Part shown: one piece after another, positions 51,845 through 60,491 of the stretch
Numbering within the stretch: the stretch's first letter is position 1
Layout: each line of letters opens with the position of its first letter
NCBI GenBank assembly: GCA_002509405.1
Contig: DAVO01000013.1
Span: 62,463 to 126,462 of the forward strand
Source of the DNA: Methanomassiliicoccaceae archaeon UBA72
GTDB taxonomy: Archaea; Thermoplasmatota; Thermoplasmata; Methanomassiliicoccales; Methanomethylophilaceae
Length of the DNA stretch: 64,000 nucleotides
Reading direction: 5' to 3'
The notes under the pieces: generated by a model
What the model was told of the DNA's origin: nothing
What the model saw: the letters and a program-made list of their open reading frames with translations, nothing else
The model's database searches: none
Position numbers and translations under genes: made by a program

Positions 51845-52333
51845 CTAACGTGCTATCAGGACATCTCTCACTATTCTCCTGACCTCGTCCATACCATATA
51901 TCACATAGACCGCGGCCAGCATAGCTTCGAAGGCATCTGCTCTCATGTTCTCGTTGACGATAGGCCTCTTGGTCATAGGGTCCACGTGACCGCCGCCGAC
52001 GAGCAGGGTATCGTCCAGGCGTATGCCGTACGCCAGAACGGCATCCGATATGCTGCGGTTGCGGACTATGTCCTGCTTCATGTCCGTCATCCCGCCCTCG
52101 GTCATGTCGGTGTTGCGATAGATGTGCTCGCAGGCTACGAACTCCAAGACAGCGTCGCCCAGGAACTCCAGGCGCTCGTTGTTCCGTATGCCGCCCGCCT
52201 CGTTGGAATAACTGTCGTGGACCAGTGCCGAGGCGAAGAGCCCCAGGTCTTCCTCCGGGATGTTCCTGTAGCCGAACGGAGGCTTCGCCAGAAGCTCTCT
52301 TGTGGCCCTCTTGTGTTGCTCGAACGTGTCCAC
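51845..52333 (-). CDS. Stand-alone ribonuclease III domain
   Basis: The 162-residue protein carries the RNase III signature NERLEFLGDAVLEFVACEH and the second acidic cluster NMRADAFEAMLAAVYV, giving all four metal-binding acidic residues. ALVHDSYSNEAGG precedes. No double-stranded RNA-binding domain follows; the protein ends at the catalytic domain. Class I-type RNase III is uncommon in archaea. A role in rRNA or dsRNA processing is inferred. It lies 34 bases beyond the AMP operon's first gene and is divergent from the next gene. Confidence 0.85.
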   Translation of the reverse strand: MDTFEQHKRATRELLAKPPFGYRNIPEEDLGLFASALVHDSYSNEAGGIRNNERLEFLGDAVLEFVACEHIYRNTDMTEGGMTDMKQDIVRNRSISDAVLAYGIRLDDTLLVGGGHVDPMTKRPIVNENMRADAFEAMLAAVYVIYGMDEVRRIVRDVLIAR

Positions 52334-52414
52334 AACGCATAATCCCTTTCGGAATATTAGTACTGTTCACGGCCCGCATTAGTGTTATTAGCCTGTACGA
52401 CATTATGCGCCAGC

Positions 52415-53920
52415 ATGGCAGGCAAGAAACGCATCAGGATGAGGGGAGTGAAGCATGCCTCGAAACGGCTGGAGGACGAGCTTTTGGACCGCTCCGCCGA
52501 GCTGGCGACCAACCCCGGGATCCTCAGGCCGATGTGTGCCGGTAACTGCCGCAAATGCCATTTCGATAGGACGTTCAAGGACATAGACGCCGTCGCCAGG
52601 CACTCCGGCAATCCCGATGCGCTGTTGAAGGATGCGACCAAAGGAAGCGACGACATGGTCCGCGCCTATGCGGGGACCGTTTCCCTGGCCGCCGCCGGGA
52701 CAGTCCCCCTGCTGGCCACCGCCAAGCTGGGCGACGAGAAGATCTCGTACGCGGTCAGAGGGACCGTGGGGGCGGATAAGCTCATCGGCTGCCAGTACTA
52801 CAACGACCCCCGGATCAGACTGCTCCTCTACAACACGATGATCAAGAAGAACCGCCTGCACCTGTATTCCTTCGGAGAGAATATCGTCTGCTCGGATGTT
52901 CCGAACATGCCGGAAGATTATCTCTACGACACGTTCTGGGAGTCCCCTTACGAGTTTGCGGAGGACGCCCTGGAATGCGGACACGAAGCCCTGGCCACGT
53001 TGGAAATAAAGATAAAATCCCTCGGTCAGAGCATACGTATATGCTCCGACTGCGCCAAAGACGTCTCGTCCCTCCAATACCTTATCTCGCGCATAGCGGC
53101 CATCGACCCACTGGACGACATGGAGGTCTACATAACCCACAAGTATCGCGGGGAGGGGGATGACGGGAGGGTTAAAATCGAAGGTGACACCCTGAAAAAA
53201 TATGCCGGGGGGGCGGTTACCGACAAGTCCCTGGTCTCATCGGTCATGAGGACCAAAGCGGACGACCTCAAGAGCGGTAGAAAGGCTACATACATCATCG
53301 GAACAAAGAACTACGGATCCGACCTGGGCTCCTTCCTCGCTTCCCTTAAGGGATCGAACGAGGACATGGATTCGCTGAGACGTTTCCTAGAGAATGTGCC
53401 TACGCCGGTCGTCATAAGGACGGAGAGGCTCAACGAGGCCCTTTCTGCGGTCTGGGAGTCCAACTATAAGAAGATCATCGAACTTTCCACTTCCAAAGAG
53501 ACCGCGGAATCAATGGGCGATGTCTCGAAATGCGTCCCCGCCGACACTTTGGCAGATGCCCGGAAGAAGTTCGCACTGGCGGACGTGATGGGTTCGCTTC
53601 CTGCGTTCAACAAGGCAGGACCTATAACCCAGATGTGCGACAGTCTCGCCAAGTCTGCTAAGGTCGGAGGAGCCAACATGGTGCTCTCTTCCCTTGAGCG
53701 CAGTTTCGCCAAAGACAGCAAATCCAGGTCCATCTCGGCTTCTTTCCTCGCCGCCTGCGACAGGTCGGCGAAATACCCGTTCAAGCTTTCAAAGGACGAG
53801 ACCGACTACATGGAATACCTGATACCTTTCGCAAAGGCTCTGATAGATTCTGAGCCGTCGAAATATGCCAGCAACATGAATACAATGCTTACCGCATGCA
53901 GTTCAGGCGAATCGGTCTGA
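52415..53920 (+). CDS. Cys-rich protein of unknown function
   Basis: I do not recognise this 501-residue protein. It starts with a basic segment (MAGKKRIRMRGVKHASKR), then Cys41-x3-Cys45-x2-Cys48 (MCAGNCRKCHF). More Cys occur in IGCQYY, IVCSDV, LECGHEA and RICSDCAKD, so it may bind zinc or an Fe-S cluster. The later half is helical and Ser/Lys-rich without obvious motifs. CxxxCxxC resembles radical SAM spacing, but no glycine-rich SAM motif follows. No membrane segments. It is divergent from the RNase III gene and converges on taw2 with an 18-base overlap. Confidence 0.7.
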   Translation: MAGKKRIRMRGVKHASKRLEDELLDRSAELATNPGILRPMCAGNCRKCHFDRTFKDIDAVARHSGNPDALLKDATKGSDDMVRAYAGTVSLAAAGTVPLLATAKLGDEKISYAVRGTVGADKLIGCQYYNDPRIRLLLYNTMIKKNRLHLYSFGENIVCSDVPNMPEDYLYDTFWESPYEFAEDALECGHEALATLEIKIKSLGQSIRICSDCAKDVSSLQYLISRIAAIDPLDDMEVYITHKYRGEGDDGRVKIEGDTLKKYAGGAVTDKSLVSSVMRTKADDLKSGRKATYIIGTKNYGSDLGSFLASLKGSNEDMDSLRRFLENVPTPVVIRTERLNEALSAVWESNYKKIIELSTSKETAESMGDVSKCVPADTLADARKKFALADVMGSLPAFNKAGPITQMCDSLAKSAKVGGANMVLSSLERSFAKDSKSRSISASFLAACDRSAKYPFKLSKDETDYMEYLIPFAKALIDSEPSKYASNMNTMLTACSSGESV

Positions 53921-54931
53921 TATCCTGACATCTGCCACGTAATGGGAGACGGAGGGCGCGAACGACTTGACCTCGCGTATACCCAGTACCTCGAATCCCT
54001 CGCATGCTTCGGAGAAGATCTCGTTTATCCTATGTTCCTGCTCCCCTACCGGGAATGTATCATGATAATGGATGATGCCTCCCGGACGTATCATCGATAT
54101 TGCTTTCGGAAGAAACATGGACGTTGTTTGAACGTAACCCATCAAAATCCTGTCCGCGAACCGGGAGCCGGGGATGTTTCGATTGTCTCCCAAAATGGAA
54201 ATTACTTTTTCCTCGACGCCGTTCAGTCTTATGTTCTTGAGAAGAAAGCCGTAGGACTCCGGATTCTTTTCACATGCGAAAACCTTCCTGGCACCTGAGA
54301 ATTTTGCTATCGGTAGAGTGAAGTAGCCTATGCCTGCGAACATGTCGACCACCGTTTCGCCGCTGCAGTCCATATTCCGCATCCTCATCCTCTCGTCCGT
54401 GTTCCCTGAGGCGAACATCACCCGGGTGACGTCGAAATCATAAAGAATGCCGTTCTCCAGCCTGACCGACTCTGGCTCCGTGCCGTAGATAATCTCGTTA
54501 CTGGGTCTTCTGAATTCTCCTGATATTCCAGATATGTCGGCACATACGGTCTTCACACCGAGAACACCGGCATACACCTTCCCGATATCCTCTTTGTATC
54601 GCTCGCATGCTTCGGTCAGCCTGATCACCGCGACATCGCCGACGAACTCCCATTTCAAGGGAAGAGCCGACCTGACGCTTTCCGGCAGATGTGACAGGCC
54701 CTGGATTATCCTTTCCTGGGGCTTCATCCTCTCGATCGAGTGGGCCATCGTCTCGCAGAGCTCGAACCTCTCCCTTGCCTCCTCTATCCTTTCATCGACG
54801 ATGGGGACGAGCTTGTATCCTCCTTTCCGGGATATCTTGGCGGTCCTGTCTGCGATGCCTCTGGAAACGAGCTCGGGAATTACCGAGTGCGCGGAATCCT
54901 CGGGAACCATGGCAGCTATCACCTTTTTCAC
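53903..54931 (-). CDS. taw2: tRNA wybutosine-synthesis transferase Taw2 (Trm5-like)
   Basis: The 342-residue protein has the Trm5/TYW2 layout: YKEDIGKVYAGVLGVKTVCAD, IIYGTEPESVRLENGILYDFDVTRVMFASGN in outline, VVDMFAGIGYFTLPIAK (SAM site), and ACEKNPESYGFLLKNIRLN. The active-site region reads RILMGYVQTTSMFL followed by GGIIHYHDT. The MGY and HYH features favour the aminocarboxypropyl-transferring Taw2 over the Trm5 m1G37 methylase. It would modify position 37 of tRNA-Phe. GTG start overlapping the preceding stop (GTGA). Confidence 0.78.
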   Translation of the reverse strand: MKKVIAAMVPEDSAHSVIPELVSRGIADRTAKISRKGGYKLVPIVDERIEEARERFELCETMAHSIERMKPQERIIQGLSHLPESVRSALPLKWEFVGDVAVIRLTEACERYKEDIGKVYAGVLGVKTVCADISGISGEFRRPSNEIIYGTEPESVRLENGILYDFDVTRVMFASGNTDERMRMRNMDCSGETVVDMFAGIGYFTLPIAKFSGARKVFACEKNPESYGFLLKNIRLNGVEEKVISILGDNRNIPGSRFADRILMGYVQTTSMFLPKAISMIRPGGIIHYHDTFPVGEQEHRINEIFSEACEGFEVLGIREVKSFAPSVSHYVADVRISDRFA

Positions 54932-56076
54932 AGTAACGCCTTCATCAATATCGGCAGGAGGCTCGCGAGATCCCGTTTCCTCATGTGGGAAACCACCGAG
55001 CTGGGCCTGTCCAGGTTTATTTCGTCCAGGACGCTCCGCACCGACTCGCGTGAGGCGATAGCGAAAGCTCTGTCAAGGTCTCCGTCCTCCAATTTAAGGT
55101 ACGCCTTCCTGAGCCTATACCCGTTCCGCATCTCCGTGCCTGCCTCCGCCTTCCACCTTTTCTCGTATGCAGACAGCGCCTTCGCGGAGAAATCTCCCGA
55201 TATGAACGATGATTCAGCAGTATCCTTCAGCGCGTCCGCGGATTTGAAAGCGGGATAAAGCCCCCCTCCCGATATCGGTTTGACCTGGCCTGCGGCGTCC
55301 CCTATGAGCATAATGCGCTCCCCGTAAGTCTTCGGCCGACCTCCCAGAGGTATCTTTCCCGAATATTTCCTGATTATCTGGGCGTCTTCCAGACCGGCCT
55401 TCTTCAAAAGCGCCTTCATGTATACCGCGGGGGGCCCGGCAGGCCACGAAGTGCACAGACCGACGCGGACGCTGTCTCCGAACGGGATCTCCCACGAGAA
55501 GAACCCCGGGGCTACCTCCGATCCCAGCCTGATATTTATCATGTCCTGCTCTTCGTATCTCTTACGCAGGTCCATCTGGAACCCGCGGACGTATTCCATG
55601 GGGCCGTTGCCGGCGCCCAGCGACATCGCCGTCGAAGAAGAGTGCCCGTCCGCCCCTATCAGAAGAGCGCATCCCGTCTCGCCTACGGTCGATCGTACCG
55701 TAACGTGACCGGCCGCCGTATGTCCGATGTATCGGTCTTTATACCTGTATTCGGCCCCGAAGTCCGCCGCCCGCCATGCCATCCTGCGGTCCAGGTCGGC
55801 ACGGTCTATCACGTTGGCCTTCGGCCAAGATGATCTGACGGACAGTTCGCCTCCCCCCGGAAAGAATACATTGGCCCCGTAGAGTTTGTTCAGGATGTCG
55901 GGGCGAACCCCGGAAAGCGTTATGACGTCGTCGGTCACCAGCCCGGCGCATTGGACGGGGAGGCCGGACTCGCGGTGCTCCTCGAGGACGAGTACGTCGC
56001 GGTCCCTGGCCAGTAGCTCGGCGGCCTTGCTGCCGGCCGGTCCGCCGCCGATGACGACGACGTCTCGCATGATCAT
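54928..56076 (-). CDS. Geranylgeranyl reductase-like flavoprotein, second copy
   Basis: The 382-residue FAD protein has [36 protein letters not shown], a ligand loop [17 protein letters not shown] and [26 protein letters not shown] replaces the CGE seen in the copy at 28564-29652. It may reduce a different prenyl substrate such as the polyprenyl carrier, though that is inference. It overlaps the transaldolase stop (ATGA); an ATG six bases later (56070) is also possible. Confidence 0.85.
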   Translation of the reverse strand: MIMRDVVVIGGGPAGSKAAELLARDRDVLVLEEHRESGLPVQCAGLVTDDVITLSGVRPDILNKLYGANVFFPGGGELSVRSSWPKANVIDRADLDRRMAWRAADFGAEYRYKDRYIGHTAAGHVTVRSTVGETGCALLIGADGHSSSTAMSLGAGNGPMEYVRGFQMDLRKRYEEQDMINIRLGSEVAPGFFSWEIPFGDSVRVGLCTSWPAGPPAVYMKALLKKAGLEDAQIIRKYSGKIPLGGRPKTYGERIMLIGDAAGQVKPISGGGLYPAFKSADALKDTAESSFISGDFSAKALSAYEKRWKAEAGTEMRNGYRLRKAYLKLEDGDLDRAFAIASRESVRSVLDEINLDRPSSVVSHMRKRDLASLLPILMKALL

Positions 56077-56720
56077 TTCTTCTTGGTCCTCTCGTAATCG
56101 GAGATGAACTTGGCGATGCCTTCGTCCGTCTTCGGGTGGGCGACCATCTTAAGAAGGATGTCGTATGGGATCGTCGCGATGTCGCATCCAGCAAGGGCTG
56201 CGTCCAGAACGTGTACGGGGCTCCTTATGCTGGCGGCTATCACTTGGGTGTCGTAGCTGTAGTTGTCGAAAACTCCGCATATCTGGTCGAGAAGGTCGGT
56301 ACCGTACATACCTATGTCGTCCAGACGGCCGATGAACGGGGATACGTATTTCGCTCCGGCCTTGGCGGCCAACAGCGCCTGCTGGGGCGAGAATATCAGA
56401 GTCATGTTGACATCGATGCCCTCGGAGGAGAGGACCTTGGTGGCCTTCAGGGAGTCGATGCACATCGGGAGCTTGACGTTGATGTTTTTGTGTATCTTGG
56501 AAAGCTCCCTTCCCTCATCGACCATGTCCTCCCATTTCGGGGACATGGCCTCGGCAGATATGGGGCCGTCTACAATCTTCGCGATCTCCCTTACCCTCGT
56601 CCTTACGTCCGTGCCTTCCTTGGCGATGAGGCTGGGGTTCGTGGTGACTCCGTCGAGGATGCCCCAGCTGTTAATCTCCTTTATCATTTCCAGATTCGCG
56701 GTGTCTATGAATATCTTCAT
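56073..56720 (-). CDS. Transaldolase (fructose-6-phosphate aldolase type)
   Basis: The 215-residue small transaldolase has [29 protein letters not shown], the Schiff-base Lys83 in [26 protein letters not shown] and [11 protein letters not shown]. Together with the split transketolase directly upstream it supports non-oxidative pentose/hexose interconversion. It starts four bases after the transketolase C-terminal gene. Confidence 0.9.
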   Translation of the reverse strand: MKIFIDTANLEMIKEINSWGILDGVTTNPSLIAKEGTDVRTRVREIAKIVDGPISAEAMSPKWEDMVDEGRELSKIHKNINVKLPMCIDSLKATKVLSSEGIDVNMTLIFSPQQALLAAKAGAKYVSPFIGRLDDIGMYGTDLLDQICGVFDNYSYDTQVIAASIRSPVHVLDAALAGCDIATIPYDILLKMVAHPKTDEGIAKFISDYERTKKK

Positions 56721-56724
56721 GTCA

Positions 56725-57660
56725 TCATCCCTTCTTCACTGCTTTACGGGCGGCTTCCGCTATATCGCCCGATGTGAGCTTGTATTTAACGAATAACTCG
56801 GCCGGTGACCCCGACTCTCCGAATAAGTCCCCCGTACCTATCCTGAATACGGGAGACGGCAGCTCTTCAGACAGCAGCTCCGATACAGCGGAGCCGAGAC
56901 CTCCTATGATGCTGTGCTCTTCCGCTGTCACTGCGCATCCCGTCTTGGAGACGGATGCGATGACTGTCTCCCTGTCGAGAGGTTTTATCGTCGAAACATT
57001 GACGACCTCCGCAGACACGCCCTCTTTTTCCAGTTCCTCCGCGGCCTCCATACAGTTGAACACCATCTGCCCGGTTCCGAACAGTGTGACGTCCTTCCCT
57101 TCACGGAGCACCTTGGCCCTGCCTACGATGAATTTCTCGCCCTCTTCGCTTATTATGGGGACCGGCGAACGCCCCATCCTCATGTAGACCGGGCCGTCGT
57201 AATCTGCTATCGCGATCGTGGCCGCATATGTCTCATACGCGTCGGCGGGGCATATTACGGTCATGTTCGGCATGGTGCGCATGAGCGAAATGTCCTCGAG
57301 CGCCTGATGCGTCGCTCCGTCCTCTCCGACGCTGATACCGCAGTGTGTCGCGACGATTTTGACGTTGAGCTCGGGGTACGCCACGCATAGCCTGACCTGC
57401 TCCCAGCACCGTCCGGTTGCGAAAACGCCGAAAGTAGATGCAAAAACAGTCTTACCTTCAGCGGCGAGTCCGGAGGACACCCCGATCATGTTCTGCTCGG
57501 CTATGCCTATCTCCACAAACCGTTCGGGGCAGGCCTTTTTGAATTCCGATGTTTTGGTGGAGCCGGCGAGATCCGCATCCAATACGACGATGTTTTCCCG
57601 TTTTGCAAGGTCCCTCAGGGCCTTTCCGAAATAGTCGCGTTGCGCTAGCATCTGGCTCAT
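56725..57660 (-). CDS. Transketolase, C-terminal subunit
   Basis: The 311-residue subunit carries the pyrimidine-binding and C-terminal domains: [38 protein letters not shown] with the catalytic Glu, [15 protein letters not shown], and [20 protein letters not shown]. Archaeal transketolases are often split this way. It overlaps the N-terminal subunit gene by four bases, ensuring equal synthesis. Confidence 0.92.
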   Translation of the reverse strand: MSQMLAQRDYFGKALRDLAKRENIVVLDADLAGSTKTSEFKKACPERFVEIGIAEQNMIGVSSGLAAEGKTVFASTFGVFATGRCWEQVRLCVAYPELNVKIVATHCGISVGEDGATHQALEDISLMRTMPNMTVICPADAYETYAATIAIADYDGPVYMRMGRSPVPIISEEGEKFIVGRAKVLREGKDVTLFGTGQMVFNCMEAAEELEKEGVSAEVVNVSTIKPLDRETVIASVSKTGCAVTAEEHSIIGGLGSAVSELLSEELPSPVFRIGTGDLFGESGSPAELFVKYKLTSGDIAEAARKAVKKG

Positions 57661-58499
57661 CTGCAGGACCTCATCGCTTGCTCTAGTTCGTTCTCTGCGC
57701 AGATTTTTTCATCGGCATTGCAGCTCTTGCCGTGGAATGCAACGTTATTCTCCATGAACGAGACCCCTTTGCCTTTCACGGTGTTCGTTATTATAACCGT
57801 AGGCCTCGACCGGGCCCTCTTGGCCAATGTGCAGGCTTCGATCAGCTTCGCGATGTTGTGGCCGTCTACTGTGATGACCCTCCATCCGAAGGCCTCCCAC
57901 TTGCGTTGGAGGGGCTCCAGGCCCATCACTTCCTCGGTGCATCCGGATATCTGAAGGCGGTTGCGGTCAACAAAGAGCACCAAATTATTGAGTTTGTATT
58001 GGGACGCGAACATCGCCGCCTCCCAGTTCATGCCGCTCTGCAGCTCGCCGTCACCGACGAGGCAGTAAACCCTGTGCTTCTTGCCGTCCATCTTGGCGGC
58101 CAGCGCAAATCCGCAGGCCATGCTGAGGCCCTGTCCGAGGGATCCTGTGGACATCTCTACGCCGGGCAGCTTCCCGCGGACCGGGTGGCCCTGCAATCTG
58201 CTGTTCATCTTTCTGAGGGTCATCAGCTCCTCGACCGGGAAGTAACCGGACTCGGCCAGCGACGCGTAGAGAATGGGCGCGACGTGTCCTTTGGAAAGGA
58301 TGAACCTGTCCCGTCCATCCCATGAGGGGTCGGAGGGGCGATGGTTCATGACCCTGAAATAAAGCACTGCCATAAGGTCGGCGGACGACAGGGAGCCTCC
58401 AGGATGCCCGGACCCGGCCTCGGAGGTCATCTCGATAACATGGAACCTAAGCCTGTTTGCGATCTCTTTAAGCTCCATTTCGCTTTTTGCCAACCACAT
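57657..58499 (-). CDS. Transketolase, N-terminal subunit
   Basis: The 280-residue subunit binds thiamine diphosphate through VGDGELQSGMNWEAAMFA and VDRNRLQISG. EAGSGHPGGSLSSADLM, SKGHVAPILYASLA and STGSLGQGLSMACG complete the signature. The start is ambiguous: a GTG-ATG pair at 58502/58499 or an ATG at 58478 (MELKEIANRL). I give the ATG at 58499. It lies nine bases after pcna. Confidence 0.9.
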   Translation of the reverse strand: MWLAKSEMELKEIANRLRFHVIEMTSEAGSGHPGGSLSSADLMAVLYFRVMNHRPSDPSWDGRDRFILSKGHVAPILYASLAESGYFPVEELMTLRKMNSRLQGHPVRGKLPGVEMSTGSLGQGLSMACGFALAAKMDGKKHRVYCLVGDGELQSGMNWEAAMFASQYKLNNLVLFVDRNRLQISGCTEEVMGLEPLQRKWEAFGWRVITVDGHNIAKLIEACTLAKRARSRPTVIITNTVKGKGVSFMENNVAFHGKSCNADEKICAENELEQAMRSCR

Positions 58500-58507
58500 C
58501 ACCGAAA

Positions 58508-59245
58508 TCAGTCGCTCTCTATCCTCGGAGCCAGGAGGTAATCCACTCTGCCTTTTCCTTCCGCAATCTCAAACCTTATGTTTATGGGGTAGTCCTTGTC
58601 GAGCTCGATGTTCACGACCGTGCCTGCGGGGATCGCCTTGACAAGGTTCGCGAAGTAATCGAGGGGGAAGAGACTGCAGTATGTGCCTTCGGCCTCGAGT
58701 CTTTCGAGCTTGTCCTTAGGCACCACGAGGCTTGCGGAATCCGTGTCGCCTTCGCAGGAGAGTTCGAACCCTTCGGGGCTGGCCGTGAGGGCTATATGGT
58801 CTGATATCGTCTCGGATGCGCGGATGCCCTGCTGGAGCTCATCCACTGCGATCCTCACCTTGGCAGAGAGGGAGAGCTGCGGGACCTTCGGGTCGTTCAT
58901 CCCCGATGTGTCCACGAGGTGCATGCGGCGTGTGATGTTCCCGACCTTGAAGACCAGTTTGCCGTGGTCCTCGTCCTGCTCGATCGTGATGATGTCGCCC
59001 GACGATGCCAATTTAAGGACGCTTTTCACCTTGTCGAGGTCGAGTCCTATCTCCGTCTCGTCGGCAACGTACGATTCGAACGCACCGGCCTCCACGCGCA
59101 GCTCTATCATCGCGACGTGGGCGGGGTCGACGGCCTTCAGGCTCATTCCCTCTGGATCCACTGTGAATTTAACCTCGTCAATAAGCGTGGAAACGATATT
59201 TACGAGCCCCTTCATCGTATCGGACTTTATCTCTGCCTTGAACAT
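58508..59245 (-). CDS. pcn: Sliding clamp PCNA
   Basis: The 245-residue protein has MFKAEIKSDTMKGLVN, AVDPAHVAMIELRV, LDLDKVKSVLKLASSGD and a C-terminal YPINIRFEIAEGKGRVDYLLAPRIE in outline, the standard clamp layout. It tethers polymerase and ligase to DNA. GGTGA six bases before the ATG decides the start over an in-frame site eight codons earlier. It lies about 20 bases after tfs. Confidence 0.95.
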   Translation of the reverse strand: MFKAEIKSDTMKGLVNIVSTLIDEVKFTVDPEGMSLKAVDPAHVAMIELRVEAGAFESYVADETEIGLDLDKVKSVLKLASSGDIITIEQDEDHGKLVFKVGNITRRMHLVDTSGMNDPKVPQLSLSAKVRIAVDELQQGIRASETISDHIALTASPEGFELSCEGDTDSASLVVPKDKLERLEAEGTYCSLFPLDYFANLVKAIPAGTVVNIELDKDYPINIRFEIAEGKGRVDYLLAPRIESD

Positions 59246-59265
59246 TGTTTCACCTTCTGGCTTGC

Positions 59266-59562
59266 TCAATATTCTCTCCAGGAATGATTACATTTGCAGC
59301 AACGGTATATCCTGGTTTCTGGTTCATCGGCGGCACGGGTCTGCCTTATGACGAAGTAGGCCTCCGTATGGGCGCAGAGAGGACACGCGATGCGGGTCTT
59401 TGGAAGTGTCGCCACGTCCTCCTTTATCACGGTCGTTTCCTTGTCGTTGGAGCCGGTGACTATCACGTGCGACTTCCCGATTTCCTTTTCTTCGCCGCAT
59501 GAACTGCAGACGTACTTCCCTTCGTTGGGGAACATCAAAGATCCGCACTGAGAACAAAACAA
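59266..59562 (-). CDS. tfs: Transcription factor S (RNA polymerase cleavage factor)
   Basis: The protein has an N-terminal zinc ribbon (FCSQCGSLMF...YVCSSCGEE) and a C-terminal TFIIS-type ribbon (IACPLCAHTEAYF...IYRCCKCNHSW). The usual catalytic Asp-Glu pair appears in ADEPETRIYRC. It stimulates cleavage of backtracked transcripts. I chose a TTG start directly before FCSQC: a TATA-like TTATTAATA lies about 35 bases upstream, inside the longer frame, and GTGAT precedes the TTG. A frame opening at 59634 would add 24 unconserved residues. Confidence 0.82.
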   Translation of the reverse strand: MFCSQCGSLMFPNEGKYVCSSCGEEKEIGKSHVIVTGSNDKETTVIKEDVATLPKTRIACPLCAHTEAYFVIRQTRAADEPETRIYRCCKCNHSWREY

Positions 59563-59592
59563 GCTATCACTGGTATCCCCATTGGATGACGA

Positions 59593-59601
59593 TATTAATA
59601 A
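59593..59601 (-). promoter_or_regulatory. TATA box of tfs (and probably pcna)
   Basis: On the minus strand TTATTAATA is centred about 35 bases before the proposed TTG start of tfs. It probably drives tfs-pcna and perhaps the transketolase genes. Confidence 0.45.
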
Positions 59602-59630
59602 GTTATCACGCGCACGAGCAGAGGTTTTCT

Positions 59631-60428
59631 TCATCTCTTCTGTGCGTCTTCTCTGCCGTTGTTACGGACCTCAGAGCGCCTGAGTATGTCTGAAAACGGG
59701 CTCTGGCTCTTTTCGGAGGATGAAGATGTCGGGGTTGCTCCCTCGCCCACGGTCGTCGTAACTGCCTGGACGGTGGTGGTGACAGGTTTCTTCTTCATTG
59801 GCATGGCGGCGGTGCGCTGCCTGGCATCCGGTACGGCGCTGACCGCCGAATCCCTCACCGATTCGCAGTCGTTGTAGGACTCGAACCCCAGCTTCTTGCC
59901 CTTCTCATAAAGCTCCACGGACCTTGCCATGGGCCTTATCGCCGAATAAACCGCACCGGAAGCTATCAGAGAGGTTGCCTCGCGACGGTAAAGCCCTGAA
60001 AGCGAACCTCCTATGCAACCGAAGGCGACCATGATGCCCAGGGGCGTCAGGGACAGCTCCGCGGTCCCGGGATTGAAAAACAATTCGAGGTAAATCCCGG
60101 CCCTCCAGTATATTCCCGTCAATGTTCCGGCTGCCGCATCCACAGCCGTGTTCGGAAACCCCGCAGGGCCGAGAAGGTAATAAGAAGCGGCCATTACGGC
60201 CAGCATGAGGCTGCCTCCTCCTATGGAGGATGAAATGGCCCCCTTGATGAAAGACCCCGATCTGCGTCCGGCATAATAGCCGGCTATCGCCGGGCCGATG
60301 AAGGGGATCCACCACAGCACCGCGGCCAGAGCGAAACCTCCGGCTACAGACCTGACTACGCTATACGGCGAGTTGCCGACTGAACCGCCGGCATCCTTGG
60401 CCGACGAAACCTTACGAGTAGCTTGCAT
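59631..60428 (-). CDS. Membrane protein of unknown function
   Basis: The 265-residue protein has four or five hydrophobic segments between residues 25 and 190, including VLWWIPFIGPAIAGYYAGRRSG, a glycine-rich pattern common in archaeal DUF5518-like membrane proteins. A Thr/Ser-rich hydrophilic tail (TTTVQAVTTTVGEGATPTSSSS) of about 85 residues follows and is probably cytoplasmic. MQATRKVSSAKDAGG is the chosen start. It is 63 bases downstream of another membrane protein gene on the same strand. Confidence 0.6.
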   Translation of the reverse strand: MQATRKVSSAKDAGGSVGNSPYSVVRSVAGGFALAAVLWWIPFIGPAIAGYYAGRRSGSFIKGAISSSIGGGSLMLAVMAASYYLLGPAGFPNTAVDAAAGTLTGIYWRAGIYLELFFNPGTAELSLTPLGIMVAFGCIGGSLSGLYRREATSLIASGAVYSAIRPMARSVELYEKGKKLGFESYNDCESVRDSAVSAVPDARQRTAAMPMKKKPVTTTVQAVTTTVGEGATPTSSSSEKSQSPFSDILRRSEVRNNGREDAQKR

Positions 60429-60491
60429 CCCGATTCCCCTTATTCCTTCTGCATTTAATAACTTTGGGTCCGAATAACGATGCAAAGTTTA

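Noticed and set aside
52535..52558. Radical SAM assignment for the Cys-rich unknown protein
   Set aside because: The CxxxCxxC spacing matches, but the aromatic residue before the last Cys, the GGE motif and barrel-type repeats are absent.
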